NCBI GenBank assembly: GCA_017396925.1
Contig: JAFQKM010000047.1
Span: forward strand, 1 to 14,351
From: Clostridia bacterium
Lineage (GTDB): Bacteria; Bacillota; Clostridia; Oscillospirales; Butyricicoccaceae
Direction of reading: 5' to 3'
Length of the DNA stretch: 14,351 nt
Made by a program: the position numbers and the translations under genes. Under the pieces are notes generated by a model. That model saw only the letters and a list, made by a program, of their open reading frames with translations, was not told the DNA's origin and did not search any database. Positions 13,341-14,351 of this stretch are shown piece after piece; the first letter of the stretch is position 1, and the number at the start of each line of letters is the position of its first letter.

Positions 13341-14225
13341 ATGTCGGTCTATATCGAGATATTCACCACCCCACAGGCCATGCAGACCCTGACCATCCCC
13401 GAGATGGCCGCCCTCTGCGATCTGCGCTACGGCATTTTCGACGGCTCGTATGTGCTGGCCCAGGGGGAAACCGGAAAATACAACATCCTCTTTTCCGCGC
13501 CCATCGGCCGTGGCGTCGAGGTCTCGCTGGAGGCGCGCAAGGTGGGCATCGTGCTTCCCCTGCCCAATACGCCCCACGACATCGCCCTCTGCTACCGTCT
13601 GGTGGAAAAGTTGTGCGATCATCTGCAGGTCGATTCCTTCGTCCGCGACGGCGAGACCATCCCCGCAGCCGAGGCCCCCTTTCTGGTTCCCATCGAGCTG
13701 CAGGCCTCCCTCAATGCCATCCGCAACATGGAACAGGAGCTGCGCGACGGCAAGCAGCAGACCTTCAGCGTCTTTGGCGCCCTCAACCCCATCGTGCTGG
13801 GTCTGCGCGAGTTCGACGCCATCGGCGGCACCCTCGACGGCTACGAGATCCTGCTCGATCATTTGCAGCAGCTGGACGCATGGTATGCCGTCGCCCGTTT
13901 CTTCCGTCTGGAGGGCGAAGACGGCACCGGCCCGGTGGTGGGTATGTTCTTTATCGGCGAGGATGCCCCCGTCGTCCTGCCCCTCGATCCGGCCCCGGCC
14001 TATCAGCAGGTGGAGGGGGTCGACGGCTATTATGTCCGCATCCCCGGCGAAAGCGACATCCCCTATGCCGAGTTCCTCTCCCACGTCGAGCAGGAGCAGC
14101 GCTACGACGCCGCCCATGTGGTGGTGCGCCTGAGCGGCGAGACCATTCGTCATCTGGCCCAACACCACGCCGTCAATATGGTCACCCGCAAGCCCCAGCC
14201 GCGGGAATACGCCCCCGGAGAATAA
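13341..14225 (+). CDS. Conserved protein of unknown function, probably DUF4299 family
   Basis: The 294-residue acidic protein has no signal peptide and no membrane segment, so it is presumably cytoplasmic. The opening (MSVYIEIFTTPQAMQTLTI) and the segment GRGVEVSLEARKVGIVLPLP followed by TPHDIALCYRLVEKLCDHL resemble DUF4299 proteins of Firmicutes. In that family a 'GRGFEV...LRLPLPxTxxDIxxFYxxVxxI' pattern recurs; the match is from memory and not confirmed. Later parts (FSVFGALNPIVLGLREF, then HVVVRLSGETIRHL) carry no catalytic motif I recognise. The start has AAAGGAG six bases upstream. It is monocistronic, with its own promoter and a UUCG-loop terminator. Relatives often sit near stress or envelope genes, but nothing here assigns a function. 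Confidence 0.7.
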   Translation: MSVYIEIFTTPQAMQTLTIPEMAALCDLRYGIFDGSYVLAQGETGKYNILFSAPIGRGVEVSLEARKVGIVLPLPNTPHDIALCYRLVEKLCDHLQVDSFVRDGETIPAAEAPFLVPIELQASLNAIRNMEQELRDGKQQTFSVFGALNPIVLGLREFDAIGGTLDGYEILLDHLQQLDAWYAVARFFRLEGEDGTGPVVGMFFIGEDAPVVLPLDPAPAYQQVEGVDGYYVRIPGESDIPYAEFLSHVEQEQRYDAAHVVVRLSGETIRHLAQHHAVNMVTRKPQPREYAPGE

Positions 14226-14239
14226 CCTATCCGATCCAG

Positions 14240-14265
14240 AAAGACCGCTTCGGCGGTCTTTTTTT
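14240..14265 (+). terminator. Rho-independent terminator with UUCG loop
   Basis: Perfect 9-bp arms AAAGACCGC / GCGGTCTTT enclose TTCG (the stable C(UUCG)G tetraloop). A seven-T run follows, starting 14 bases after the preceding stop. Confidence 0.95.
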
Positions 14266-14351
14266 CATGTGTCTGACGGGGGTAGCGCCAAAAGCCGTCC
14301 CTTTGCGCTGAAAGCGCGAGGGCTCCACAACGTCCCGCAAGCCGACCCCTA
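14266..14351. other. Window end, intergenic
   Basis: No coding frame is credible. A small GCGC-TGAAA-GCGC hairpin is present. The last 21 bases, read on the reverse strand, begin TAGGGGTCGGC, resembling the GTAGGG-type repeats at 1188-1270. This may be a third, partial copy cut by the window edge. Confidence 0.4.

Overview
The window reads as a chromosomal segment of an anaerobic, GC-rich Clostridia member, most likely Oscillospiraceae/Ruminococcaceae-like. The reasons are consensus sigma-A promoters (several with an extended TG -10), strong AGGAGG-type ribosome binding sites, GC-rich third codon positions, clostridial families (YaaL/DUF2508, YitT, Amidase_6, a divergent second type IIA topoisomerase), and GTAGGG-type hairpin repeats between genes. 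No phage, IS, integrase or CRISPR was seen. The genus is inference.

Layout. 1-144 is the 3' end of a Crp/Fnr-type regulator with its terminator. 316-1059 is a TtcA-type tRNA thiolation enzyme, followed by a repeat- and hairpin-rich gap and a reverse-strand DUF2508 (YaaL-like) gene at 1299-1553. 1689-5896 is a two-gene operon for a divergent type IIA topoisomerase: a ParE/GyrB-like ATPase/Toprim subunit and a ParC/GyrA-like cleavage subunit. A bidirectional terminator separates it from the convergent YitT-type membrane protein (5944-6528, reverse). An Amidase_6 protein (6692-7204) is transcribed divergently from yitT.

7243-12879 looks like a sulfur and metal island. It holds a LysR-family regulator co-directional with a FecCD permease and an ABC ATPase. 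These are followed by a CoA-disulfide-reductase-like flavoprotein with a short C-terminal rhodanese-like domain, and by a small siroheme-type sulfite/nitrite reductase carrying a two-cluster ferredoxin insert. Related TTAG-N6-CTAA elements overlap the lysR promoter and sit about 66 bp upstream of the predicted start of the flavoprotein transcript. This suggests that the LysR protein represses itself and activates the persulfide/sulfite genes. The transporter would supply iron or another chelated metal, but no substrate-binding protein is encoded here.

A nine-hairpin array (12887-13177) and a terminator follow the sulfite reductase. The last gene, 13341-14225, is a conserved protein of unknown function (probably DUF4299) with its own promoter and terminator. 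The points most worth a second look are the shared LysR-type operators, the sulfur island without a binding protein, the topoisomerase with both classical quinolone-contact residues replaced, and the tandem hairpin clusters that share an inverted 40-bp element.
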